Of a stretch of DNA of 64,000 nt, positions 7,689-15,976 are shown piece after piece. Source of the stretch: Sphingomonas zeae (lineage in GTDB: Bacteria; Pseudomonadota; Alphaproteobacteria; Sphingomonadales; Sphingomonadaceae). Both the position numbers and the translations under genes were made by a program. The notes below the pieces were generated by a model. That model was not told the DNA's origin, searched no databases, and saw only the letters and a list, made by a program, of their open reading frames with translations. The number at the start of each line of letters is the position of its first letter. Position 1 is the stretch's first letter. The stretch is from contig NZ_JACIFA010000005.1 of NCBI RefSeq assembly GCF_014197135.1, forward strand, positions 186,001 to 250,000. Reading direction: 5' to 3'.

Positions 7689-8204
7689 ATGCGAAAGACC
7701 TTGATCGGCCTATCCCCCGCCCTGCTTCTGGGCGCCACCATGCTGACCGTGACCGCCGCCCACGCGCAGGCTCAGGCCCAGGCCGGTGCGCCGTCCCCGA
7801 CCGGCGGAATGCGCGGCAGTATGATGGGCGTGCAGCCCGATGCGAGCGGCAACATCACCCGCGCTGCCGCGCTTGCTGCGGCCGATCAGCGCTTTGCCGC
7901 GATGGATGCCAATCACGACGGCACCGTCACGCCCGACGAGATGCGTGCCTATCGCGAGCAGCGGCGTGCCGAACAGGCCGCCCGCCGCGGCGTCGGCAAC
8001 CAACCCGGTCGCAGCCCGCGCCAGCCGATCACCGCCGACGCCTTCCGTGCCCGCGCGGCCGCGATGTTCGACCGGCTCGATACCAATCATGACGGGAAGA
8101 TCGACGCAACCGAACGCGCGGCGCTGCGCTGGGGCGGTCGCCATCGCGGCGGCATGAACCCCTCCAGCCCGAACCAGACGCCGTCGTCGTCCGACGCCGA
8201 CTGA
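7689..8204 (+). CDS. Secreted EF-hand calcium-binding protein
   Basis: A 171-residue protein with a signal peptide (MRKTLIGLSPALLLGATMLTVTAAHAQ, cut near residue 27). Two canonical EF-hand loops follow: D73–E84 (DANHDGTVTPDE) and D131–E142 (DTNHDGKIDATE). The region between is arginine/glutamine-rich and the tail is Ser/Pro-rich. It is probably periplasmic and binds Ca2+. It lies between a TetR regulator and a two-component system; a terminator follows. Confidence 0.87.
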   Translation: MRKTLIGLSPALLLGATMLTVTAAHAQAQAQAGAPSPTGGMRGSMMGVQPDASGNITRAAALAAADQRFAAMDANHDGTVTPDEMRAYREQRRAEQAARRGVGNQPGRSPRQPITADAFRARAAAMFDRLDTNHDGKIDATERAALRWGGRHRGGMNPSSPNQTPSSSDAD

Positions 8205-8221
8205 CCGAGCCGCGAGCCGAG

Positions 8222-8255
8222 GGGACGGGTCATTCTATGGAATCCCGTCCCTTTT
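8222..8255 (+). terminator. Rho-independent terminator after the EF-hand gene
   Basis: GGGACGGG (8222–8229) and CCCGTCCC (8244–8251) form an 8-bp stem with a 14-nt loop, followed by TTTT (8252–8255). Confidence 0.65.
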
Positions 8256-8289
8256 GCTGCCTGCGACCGCTATGCTAGACCCCGATCCC

Positions 8290-9009
8290 ATGTCCGAAAC
8301 GCCGCATTTGCTGCTCGTCGATGATGAGCGTTCGATCCGCGAGCCGCTGGCCGTCTATCTGACCAAACAGGGGTTTCGCGTGACTCAGGCGGGTGACGCC
8401 GCCTCGGCGCGCACGCGGCTGGCCGCCTATGCGATCGACCTCGTCATCCTGGACATCATGATGCCCGGCGAGGACGGCCTTTCCTTGTGCCGCCATATCG
8501 CCGCGACCAGCGAGGTGCCGGTCATCCTGCTCACCGCGCGTGCCGAGGAAACCGATCGGATCGTAGGTCTGGAGATGGGGGCGGACGATTATGTCGTGAA
8601 GCCCTTTTCCCCCCGCGAGCTGGCCACCCGCGTCAAGGTGGTGCTGCGCCGGACACAGGCAGGCGGCGCGCGCCATCATGCACCGGACAGCGGCTCCTAT
8701 GCCTTTGCCGGTTGGGTGCTGAAGTCGGGTGAACGCTCGCTGGTCGACCGCGAAGGGGTTTCCGTGATGCTTTCGACCGGCGAATATAACCTGCTCCTCG
8801 CGCTCGTCAGCCGCCCGCGCCAGGTGCTGACCCGCGACCAGTTGCTTGACCTGACCCAGGGGCGCGAGGCCGCCGCCTTCGACCGGGCGATCGACAACCA
8901 GGTCAGCCGCCTGCGCCGCAAGATCGAGGCGGACCCAAAGTCGCCCGAAATCATCAAGACGGTTTGGGGCGGCGGCTATACGCTCGCCGCTGAAGTCACC
9001 CGCCTGTGA
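8290..9009 (+). CDS. OmpR-family response regulator
   Basis: A 239-residue two-domain regulator. The receiver domain (residues 6–118) has the acidic pair DDE at 11–13, phospho-acceptor Asp55 in VILDIMMPGEDG, the conserved Thr in LLTARAEE, and Lys in DDYVVKPFSPREL. A winged-helix DNA-binding domain follows (STGEYNLLLALVSRPRQVLTRDQLLDLTQG ... IKTVWGGGYTL). The ATG at 8290 is used. Its stop overlaps the kinase start (GTGA at 9006–9009), making a typical coupled two-component pair. Confidence 0.95.
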   Translation: MSETPHLLLVDDERSIREPLAVYLTKQGFRVTQAGDAASARTRLAAYAIDLVILDIMMPGEDGLSLCRHIAATSEVPVILLTARAEETDRIVGLEMGADDYVVKPFSPRELATRVKVVLRRTQAGGARHHAPDSGSYAFAGWVLKSGERSLVDREGVSVMLSTGEYNLLLALVSRPRQVLTRDQLLDLTQGREAAAFDRAIDNQVSRLRRKIEADPKSPEIIKTVWGGGYTLAAEVTRL

Positions 9010-10340
9010 AGCTGCGCTTCTGGCCGCGTCGGCTGGCCGCGCAGATGGCGCTGCTGCTCGCCATCGCGCTGTTCGTGGCGCAGGCGATCAGCTTCACCCT
9101 ATTGCTTGGTGAACGGCGGTCGCTGATCCTCGAACAGGTGACGGGGCCTGCCGTGGCACGGCTCAACGACGCGATCGAGCGAAGCGCGATGGGGCGCGGC
9201 CCGGGCGCCGATCGCGGCCGGGTACGCCGCGTGCCGGGCAACCCGGTCGAGGCGGGCCTGCCGCGCGTCGCCGCCGTGGAATCGACCGTGCGCGAAGGGA
9301 TGAAGGAACTGGGCCATCCGGTCCGGCAGGTCGTGACCGGCGTGCGTCCGTTCAACACGTCCGATTTCGACTGGCCGCGCCGTCGCTTCGACCGCAACCG
9401 CCATCCGGTCGACGAAATTCTGATCGCGGTCGAGACACCCAAGCTGGGATGGTTCGTCACGCGTGCCGGGTGGCCGCGCGAGGGCCTGTTTCTGGTGTGG
9501 CGTTTGTTCTTTCAAACGCTGATCCTCTACGGCGTCATCCTTCTGCCGGTGCTATGGATCGGGCGGCGTATCTCGCGGCCTTTACGCGACCTGACCCGTG
9601 CCGCCGAACGCTTTGACCCGCGCGTACCGGGTGAGCCCATCCCCGAACAGGGGCCGCTCGACGTGTCCGGCCTGATTGCGGCGTTCAACGCGCTACGCCT
9701 GCGCATCGGGGCGATGCTGGAGGAAAAGGACCGGATGCTCGGTGCGATCGGGCACGACCTGCGCACGCCACTCGCCGCGCTCAGGGTGCGGATCGAGTCG
9801 GTGGAGGACGAGCAGGACCGGCTGCGCATGGCCGATACCATCGCCGAGATGAACAAGACGCTGGAGGATATCCTCTCGCTCGCCCGCATGGGGCGGCCCA
9901 GCGAGGCGGAAACCGATGTCGACTTGAACGCGCTGGTGGATGCGGTGGTCGCCGACTTCCACGATCTGGGGCAGGATGTCAGCTTCGAGGAAACCGGGCG
10001 GCTGCGCCTGAAGCTGCGCCCCTCGCTGATGCGGCGCGCGGTGCGCAACCTGATCGAGAATGCGGTAAAATATGGCCATGCCGCTGATGTCCGCATCGAT
10101 GCGAGGCCCGGGCATGTCGCGATCATCGTCGCCGACCAAGGCCCCGGCATCGCCGAGGACCAGTTGGAGACGGTGTTCGATCCCTTTACCCGGTTGGAGA
10201 CGTCCCGCAACCGTGACACGGGCGGGGTCGGGCTGGGCTTGGCGCTCGCCCGCTCGATCGTCCGCGAGGCGGGCGGCGACATCCGCCTCACCAACCGGCC
10301 CGAAGGCGGATTGGCCGCAACAATCACATTGCCGCGATAA
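9006..10340 (+). CDS. EnvZ-type sensor histidine kinase
   Basis: A 444-residue membrane kinase starting at GTG 9006. It has one membrane segment near residues 12–37, a periplasmic domain of about 120 residues rich in Arg, and a second membrane segment near 165–190 (LILYGVILLPVLWIG). HAMP comes next (RRISRPLRDLTRAAERF). The H-box is GHDLRTPLAALR with phospho-accepting His250, followed by the N-box NLIENAVKYG, G1 DQGPGI, the F-box and G2 GGVGLGLALAR. It is presumed to phosphorylate the cotranscribed OmpR-type partner. The stimulus is unknown. Confidence 0.95.
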   Translation: MKLRFWPRRLAAQMALLLAIALFVAQAISFTLLLGERRSLILEQVTGPAVARLNDAIERSAMGRGPGADRGRVRRVPGNPVEAGLPRVAAVESTVREGMKELGHPVRQVVTGVRPFNTSDFDWPRRRFDRNRHPVDEILIAVETPKLGWFVTRAGWPREGLFLVWRLFFQTLILYGVILLPVLWIGRRISRPLRDLTRAAERFDPRVPGEPIPEQGPLDVSGLIAAFNALRLRIGAMLEEKDRMLGAIGHDLRTPLAALRVRIESVEDEQDRLRMADTIAEMNKTLEDILSLARMGRPSEAETDVDLNALVDAVVADFHDLGQDVSFEETGRLRLKLRPSLMRRAVRNLIENAVKYGHAADVRIDARPGHVAIIVADQGPGIAEDQLETVFDPFTRLETSRNRDTGGVGLGLALARSIVREAGGDIRLTNRPEGGLAATITLPR

Positions 10341-10434
10341 TCCTCCTCGATACCGGGGCAGGCCGAAGATCTGACGGAGGGGCTTGCGCAGCGGACGTCC
10401 TCGGTGGCGATCCCCCTCCGCGTACGGAAGAGGA
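10341..10434. repeat. Degraded copy of a dispersed intergenic repeat (copy C)
   Basis: It lies between the convergent kinase and MFS genes. It shares CAGGCCG...TCTGACGGAGGGG with copy A (23004–23126) and GGACGTCC with copy B (44702–44831). It is bounded by inverted arms ATCCTC and GAGGAT. It is probably transcribed from both sides and may act as a bidirectional terminator. Confidence 0.55.
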
Positions 10435-11916
10435 TCAGGCGCAGTTCTCGACCCGCAGCATCGCGAGCGCGGCCAGCCCCATCACGCCGGCGGCGATGGC
10501 CATCGTCCACACCACATCCTGCGGGAAGAAATGGCTGACCACCGCGCCCATGACCGACGACACGATCAGCTGTGGCAGCACGATAAATATATTGAACAAC
10601 CCCATGTAAATACCCAGCTTTTCCGCTGGCAGCGCCGCCGACAGGATCGCATAGGGCATGGTCAGGATCGACGCCCAGGCGATACCGACCAAGACCATCG
10701 ATCCCATCAGCCACCAGGCGTCGCGGATCACCAGCAAGGACGCGAAGCCCGCCGCCCCGCACACCAATCCCAGAACATGCGTGTTGCGCCGCCCGATCGC
10801 CCTTGCCAGTGGTGGCAGCGCAAAGGCCCAGAGCGTGGCGACCCCACTATAGACCGCGAACAACACGCCGACCCAGTTCGCGCCCTCGTTGAACGCGCTG
10901 CTGGTCGCGTTGCGGGCATGGAAGACCCGCTCGGTAACGATCGGCGTGGTGTAGATCCACATGATGAACAGCGCCGACCAGGTGAAGAACTGGACTAGCG
11001 CCAGCCGCTTCATCGTCGCGGGCATCGCCGCCAGATCGGCAAGGATTTGGCTGAGTGCGTTATTCCCGCGGCCGCCCCGCACCAGCAATGCGCTGACGAT
11101 CCGCGCAAGGCCAAAGGCGATCAGCCCACCGCCCAGCAGATAGACCGGCTTGTCGAGCCCCAGCCTTCCCACCAGCGCCACGACCAGCGCGCCGCCCGCA
11201 ATCCATAGCGGGGCAAGCCCGATACGGTCGTTGGATACCGTATCGCGACGTCCCGCCTGCCCGCCGTCGCTCTCGGCAAAGGCGGCGAGTTGCTCCGGTG
11301 AATATTCGCGGGTGGTCAGGACCGTCCACAGAACTGCGACGAACAGCGCCGCCGCCCCGATGTAAAAGCCATAGCGGACCGACGGCGGCACCTCGCCCGG
11401 ACTCGCGACATTGGCGACGTGAAAGACGTCGGTCAGCAGCATGGGGGCGAGCGACCCCAGAACCGCCCCGGCCCCGATAAATCCGGTCTGAAATGCGTAA
11501 CCCGCCGTGCGCTGGCGCCCGGGCAGCATGTCGCCGACAAAGGCACGGAACGGCTCCATCGAGATGTTGAGCGAGGCGTCGAGCAGCCATAGCAGCAGCG
11601 CCGCCGCCAGCAGCCCGCCCGCATTGGGCATCCCCACCAGCGCCAGCGTCGCCAGCACGGCTCCGGCCAGGAAATAGGGCCGCCGCCGCCCGAACCGCCC
11701 CCAGGTCCGGTCGCTATAGTGTCCGATTAAGGGCTGGACGAGCAGCCCGGTCAGCGGTGCCGCGATCCACAGGAAGGCAAGGTCCTTCTCGGCCGTTCCC
11801 AGCGACTGGAAGATGCGGCTGACATTGGCATTTTGCAGGGCAAAGCCGATCTGGATGCCGAAAAAGCCGAACGAGGTGTTCCACAACCCCCAAAAGCCTT
11901 GACGCGGCTTGTCCAT
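10435..11916 (-). CDS. MFS sugar transporter, SLC45/GPH-like (maltose-type)
   Basis: A 493-residue inner-membrane protein with about 12 predicted helices. The signature GHYSDRTWGRFGRRRPYF after helix 2 is typical of SLC45/GPH-type sugar:cation symporters, and the N-terminal GFWGLWNTSFGFFGIQIGFALQNAN is the family start. It follows a LacI gene on the same strand with a 30-bp gap and lies opposite a maltodextrin TonB receptor and amylases, so maltose uptake into the cytoplasm is the likely role. The ATG at 11916 is preceded by GGGAGAG; a TTG at 11928 lies within that SD and was rejected. Confidence 0.9.
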   Translation of the reverse strand: MDKPRQGFWGLWNTSFGFFGIQIGFALQNANVSRIFQSLGTAEKDLAFLWIAAPLTGLLVQPLIGHYSDRTWGRFGRRRPYFLAGAVLATLALVGMPNAGGLLAAALLLWLLDASLNISMEPFRAFVGDMLPGRQRTAGYAFQTGFIGAGAVLGSLAPMLLTDVFHVANVASPGEVPPSVRYGFYIGAAALFVAVLWTVLTTREYSPEQLAAFAESDGGQAGRRDTVSNDRIGLAPLWIAGGALVVALVGRLGLDKPVYLLGGGLIAFGLARIVSALLVRGGRGNNALSQILADLAAMPATMKRLALVQFFTWSALFIMWIYTTPIVTERVFHARNATSSAFNEGANWVGVLFAVYSGVATLWAFALPPLARAIGRRNTHVLGLVCGAAGFASLLVIRDAWWLMGSMVLVGIAWASILTMPYAILSAALPAEKLGIYMGLFNIFIVLPQLIVSSVMGAVVSHFFPQDVVWTMAIAAGVMGLAALAMLRVENCA

Positions 11917-11946
11917 GATCTCTCCCAAACCTTTGTTATGTTATGA

Positions 11947-12978
11947 TTATGGTCTTATGCTGGACCCGCGCACGACCAATGTCGCGGGGAGCAGGCGGGG
12001 CGGTGGCGGCTTGCCCATGATATCGGCCAGCAGCGCGCGGACCAGCAGCCGTCCGGCCGCCGCCGCATCCTGAACTACGGTGCTGAGAGGCGGATGCGCG
12101 AAGCTGGCCGCCGGGATATCGTCGAACCCGACCAGCGACACGTCGGCGGGCACATGCAACCCCGCTTCGGCAAGTACCCGCATCGCCGCAAGCGCGATTA
12201 GGTCGCTGGCCGCCATGATGCCGTCGAACGCGACCCTGCGTGCCAGCAATTCGCGCGCGGCACGCTCGCCCTCCTCCTCGCTGGAGATCGCGCCGACCTG
12301 AAGCGTCGGGTCGCAGGGCAAACCTGCTTCCAACAGCGCATCGCAATAGCCGCGATAACGGTCGTGAAATTCAGGATAATGGTCGGTGGCGTCGCCCAGG
12401 AACGCGATCCGCTGGCGTCCCTGCGCCACCAGATGCCGCGTCGCCGCCAGCGCGCCCGCATGATTGTCGCAACCGATCGTCAGCCCCGGCTGGCCCGGTG
12501 CGACCGAGCCCCAGCGCACGAAATGCGTGCCGCGCGCGACCAGTTTTTCCAACTGCTCGCGATAATCGGCATAGTCTCCATAGCCCAGCAGGATCAGACC
12601 GTCGGCGCGGTGGCTGTCCTCATAATCGGCCTGCCAATTGCTCGTCGGGTTCTGGAACGAGACCAGCAGATCATAACCGACCTCCGCACAGCTCTCCATG
12701 ATCGAGCCCAACATGCCGAGAAAGAATGGATTGATGAGCGTCCGCCCCGGCGAGGGATCGCGGAACAGCAGCAGCGCCAGCGTCCGCGTCTGTCCGCTAC
12801 GCAGATTGGAGGCGGCCCGGTCGACCGTATAGTTCAGGGTCTTGGCGATCGCTTCGATGCGCGCGCGTGTGGCCGCGCTGACCGAGGGGCTTCCGCGCAG
12901 CGCACGGCTGACGGTCGGCTGCGATACGCCCGCCATTTGCGCGATGTCGAACGACGTGGGCTTTCGCGGACCGGTCAA
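11947..12978 (-). CDS. LacI-family transcriptional regulator of the maltodextrin locus
   Basis: A 343-residue repressor. The N-terminal HTH reads TSFDIAQMAGVSQPTVSRALRGSPSVS and the hinge helix ASNLRSGQT. The periplasmic-binding-protein-like sensor domain spans residues 63–335 (MAASDLIALAAMRVLAEAG, VSLVGFDDIPAASFAHPPLSTV). The start is TTG at 12978 behind AGGAGGAAG. It is cotranscribed with the MFS transporter and divergent from the TonB receptor operon. It probably senses a maltose-derived sugar and controls both sides; a candidate operator lies at 13077–13090. Confidence 0.92.
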   Translation of the reverse strand: MTGPRKPTSFDIAQMAGVSQPTVSRALRGSPSVSAATRARIEAIAKTLNYTVDRAASNLRSGQTRTLALLLFRDPSPGRTLINPFFLGMLGSIMESCAEVGYDLLVSFQNPTSNWQADYEDSHRADGLILLGYGDYADYREQLEKLVARGTHFVRWGSVAPGQPGLTIGCDNHAGALAATRHLVAQGRQRIAFLGDATDHYPEFHDRYRGYCDALLEAGLPCDPTLQVGAISSEEEGERAARELLARRVAFDGIMAASDLIALAAMRVLAEAGLHVPADVSLVGFDDIPAASFAHPPLSTVVQDAAAAGRLLVRALLADIMGKPPPPRLLPATLVVRGSSIRP

Positions 12979-13076
12979 ACCTGTGCTTCCTCCTCTCCGC
13001 TTCGCTTACCGGCTTTTATGACGCGGGTTAAGCGGAAGCGCTGTCGTAATAATGCAACAGGCCGATCCGGCCGCAT

Positions 13077-13090
13077 TGAATACGTATGCG
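13077..13090. promoter_or_regulatory. Candidate LacI-family operator TGAATACGTATGCG
   Basis: An imperfect palindrome with a central CpG, typical of LacI-family sites (perfect core ATACGTAT). It lies in the 205-bp divergent region between the LacI gene and the TonB receptor, about 94 bp before the receptor start. Confidence 0.5.
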
Positions 13091-13183
13091 GCATTATTCC
13101 TTTTCGTCGCGCGCCATTTCACATGAGGGGCAACAACCATACCCGTCCTTTGAACGAAGACGGGGTTTCTCGGAGGGGATTTC

Positions 13184-15922
13184 ATGACGGTTCGCCCAGT
13201 GGCGCCGGCCGATGCCGCGCGTTCATTCCTGAAGCTCGGGGTCAGCACGCTGGCCATGGTCATCGCCGCGCCGGTCATGGCGCAGACCACCACCATCGTG
13301 CCCGCGCCCACCAGCCCCGATACCACAGCGCAGCAGGCGCAGGCCGAGTCCGAGCCCGGTGATATCGTCGTCACCGGCTTCCGCGCCGCGCTGGAAAACG
13401 CCGTCGCCGAGAAGAAGAACCGCGATCTGGTCGTCGAGTCCGTCTCGGCCGAGGATATCGGCAAGCTGCCCGATGCTTCGATCGCCGAGTCGATCGCCCG
13501 CTTGCCCGGCGTCACGTCGCAGCGGGTGAACGGCCGGTCCAACGCCATATCGATCCGCGGCTTCGCGCCCGACTTCTCGACCACGCTACTCAACGGGCGT
13601 GAACAGACCTCGACCGGCGACAACCGCGCGGTCGAATATGACCAGTATCCGGCCGAGGTCGTTAACCAGGTCCTGATCTACAAGACCGCCAATGCCGGAT
13701 TGATCGGCCAGGGCCTGTCGGGCACGGTCGACCTGAAGACGATCCGCCCGCTCGACTATGGCAAGCGCGTCGTCTCGATCGGTGCGCGCGGCACCTATGC
13801 CGATATCGGCAAGCTGAATGCGGGCTCGAAGGACTTCGGCTATCGCGCCAGCGCCACCTATGTCGACCAGTTTGCGGACGACACGATCGGCGTCGCGCTG
13901 TCGGCCAGCTACCTGAACGAACCGTACCAGATTCAGGAAGGCAATGCCTGGGGCTACGCCCAGACGACGGTCGGCGGCCAGCCGGTCGACGTCATCGGCG
14001 GCTCCAAATCCTATGTCACCTCGACCACGCTGAAGCGGCTGGGCCTGTCGGGCACGGTGCAGTGGCGGATGAGCGACACCTTCACCAGCACGCTCGACGG
14101 CTTCTATTCCGACTTTAACGACGACCAGATCAAGCGCGGTATCGAGCTGCCGCTGCAATGGGGATCGGGCACGTCGCTGACCAACGCCGTCGTCAACAAC
14201 GGCCTCGTCACTTCGGGCACGTTCAATCGCGTCGAAGGCGTGGTCCGCAACGACTCGTTCCAGCGCAAGGCCAAGCTCTATTCGTTCGGCTATAACGGCA
14301 AGTACAAGGGCGATGACGGCTGGAGCGCATTCATCGATCTCAGCTATTCGCGCACCGATCGGGACGAAATCACGCTGGAGACCTATAGCGGCACCGGATA
14401 TGGCCAGGGCAATGGCGCGACCGATACCATCGGCTTCACCACGGGACGCACCGGCACGGTCTTCAAGCCGACGCTCAACTATTCCGATCCCAACCTTATC
14501 CAGCTGACCGATCCGCTGGGCTGGGGTGGCTCGACCCGACAGGCCGGCTATTTCAACGACCGCAAGATCACCGACGAGATCAAGCAGTACCGGGTCGAGA
14601 TCGAGCGCGAGGTCGAGACGCCGATCGTCAGCGCGCTTCGCTTTGGCCTGAACTATACCGATCACGCCAAGTCGCTGGCGCCCAACGAGTCCTTCGTGAC
14701 CTTGCCGAACGGGGCGACCATCGCGCCGCTGCCGCAGCAATATCGCCAGGCACCGACCGACCTGACCTATCTGGGCCTTGGCCCGATGCTCAGCTATGAT
14801 CCGCGCGCGCTGCTCGCGGGTGGCGTGATCGTGCTGACGCCCAACACCAGCCCCGATGTGCCCGCCAAGGCCTATACCACCACCGAGCATCTGATGACCG
14901 CCTATCTTCAGGCGGATCTGAAGGCGCAGCTGGGCGCGGCGGAACTGACCGGCAATATCGGCGTGCAAGCGGTCGGCACCGAACAAAAGTCGCGCGGGCT
15001 GATATATAACGGCACCGGCTATACCAACATCGTCCAAGGCGATGATTATTGGGACATCCTGCCCAGCGCCAATCTGTCGCTGCGTCTGCCGAGCGACTGG
15101 GTATTCCGGGTGGCGGCAGCGCGCCAGATGATGCGGCCGCGCTTCGACGACATGCGCGTCGCGCTGTCCTATGGCTTCGATGCGGCGCAGGGCATCATTT
15201 CGGGCAATGGTGGCAATCCCTATCTCCGCCCGATCCGCTCCAACTCCTACGACGTGACAGTGGAGAAATATTTCGGCACGCGCGGCTATCTGGCGGCGCA
15301 GGGCTTTTACAAGGATCTCAAGAGCTTCGTTTACAATCTTGAGCAGAACTACGACTATACCGGCCTGCCCCTGCCCGCGGCAATTCCTGCCGGCGTCCCG
15401 CTTCAGGGGCGCATCACCCGGCCGATCAACGGCACCGGCGGCAAGATTTATGGCGTCGAGCTGGCCGGAACGCTGCCACTCGGTCAGGTCGTCGGTTTCC
15501 TTGACGGCTTCGGTCTGACGGGCGGCGGGTCCTATACCAAGACCGAGATCACGCCGACGCCCGGTGGCGATCCGGAGGATATTCCGGGCTATTCGCGCTG
15601 GGTGGCGAACGGCACCGCCTTTTTCGAAAAATGGGGCCTGAATGTCCGTGGGTCGGTACGCTACCGCTCGACCTTTGTCGGTGAGTTGTCAGGCTTCGGC
15701 GCCAACCGCGTCCGCCGCCGCGCGATCGATGAGACCATCATCGACGGGCAGATCGGCTATGACTTCCAGGATGGCGCGCTGAAGGGCCTGTCGCTGTTCG
15801 TCCAGGGCCAGAACCTGACCGACACGCCGTTCGTCACCACCAATGCCGGTCGCCGCGACGAGGTGATCGACTATCAGAGCTATGGCCGCCGCTTCCTGGC
15901 CGGGTTCACCTATCGCTTCTGA
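13184..15922 (+). CDS. TonB-dependent receptor, maltodextrin-type
   Basis: A 912-residue outer-membrane receptor. A signal peptide (STLAMVIAAPVMAQ) is followed by a TonB-box-like DIVVTGF near residues 62–68. The plug domain has SVSAEDIGKLPDASIAESIARLPGV and IRGFAPDFSTTLLNGRE, and the 22-strand barrel ends in the terminal phenylalanine (LAGFTYRF). The ATG at 13184 follows GGAGGGG. It heads an operon with a halogenase and starch-degrading enzymes, so the likely cargo is maltose or maltodextrins, like MalA of Caulobacter. The substrate is inferred from context. Confidence 0.93.
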   Translation: MTVRPVAPADAARSFLKLGVSTLAMVIAAPVMAQTTTIVPAPTSPDTTAQQAQAESEPGDIVVTGFRAALENAVAEKKNRDLVVESVSAEDIGKLPDASIAESIARLPGVTSQRVNGRSNAISIRGFAPDFSTTLLNGREQTSTGDNRAVEYDQYPAEVVNQVLIYKTANAGLIGQGLSGTVDLKTIRPLDYGKRVVSIGARGTYADIGKLNAGSKDFGYRASATYVDQFADDTIGVALSASYLNEPYQIQEGNAWGYAQTTVGGQPVDVIGGSKSYVTSTTLKRLGLSGTVQWRMSDTFTSTLDGFYSDFNDDQIKRGIELPLQWGSGTSLTNAVVNNGLVTSGTFNRVEGVVRNDSFQRKAKLYSFGYNGKYKGDDGWSAFIDLSYSRTDRDEITLETYSGTGYGQGNGATDTIGFTTGRTGTVFKPTLNYSDPNLIQLTDPLGWGGSTRQAGYFNDRKITDEIKQYRVEIEREVETPIVSALRFGLNYTDHAKSLAPNESFVTLPNGATIAPLPQQYRQAPTDLTYLGLGPMLSYDPRALLAGGVIVLTPNTSPDVPAKAYTTTEHLMTAYLQADLKAQLGAAELTGNIGVQAVGTEQKSRGLIYNGTGYTNIVQGDDYWDILPSANLSLRLPSDWVFRVAAARQMMRPRFDDMRVALSYGFDAAQGIISGNGGNPYLRPIRSNSYDVTVEKYFGTRGYLAAQGFYKDLKSFVYNLEQNYDYTGLPLPAAIPAGVPLQGRITRPINGTGGKIYGVELAGTLPLGQVVGFLDGFGLTGGGSYTKTEITPTPGGDPEDIPGYSRWVANGTAFFEKWGLNVRGSVRYRSTFVGELSGFGANRVRRRAIDETIIDGQIGYDFQDGALKGLSLFVQGQNLTDTPFVTTNAGRRDEVIDYQSYGRRFLAGFTYRF

Positions 15923-15976
15923 TGCCCCTACCCCCGCGCCGGTCGAGCGATCGGCGCGGGTATCGTGAGACGCCGC

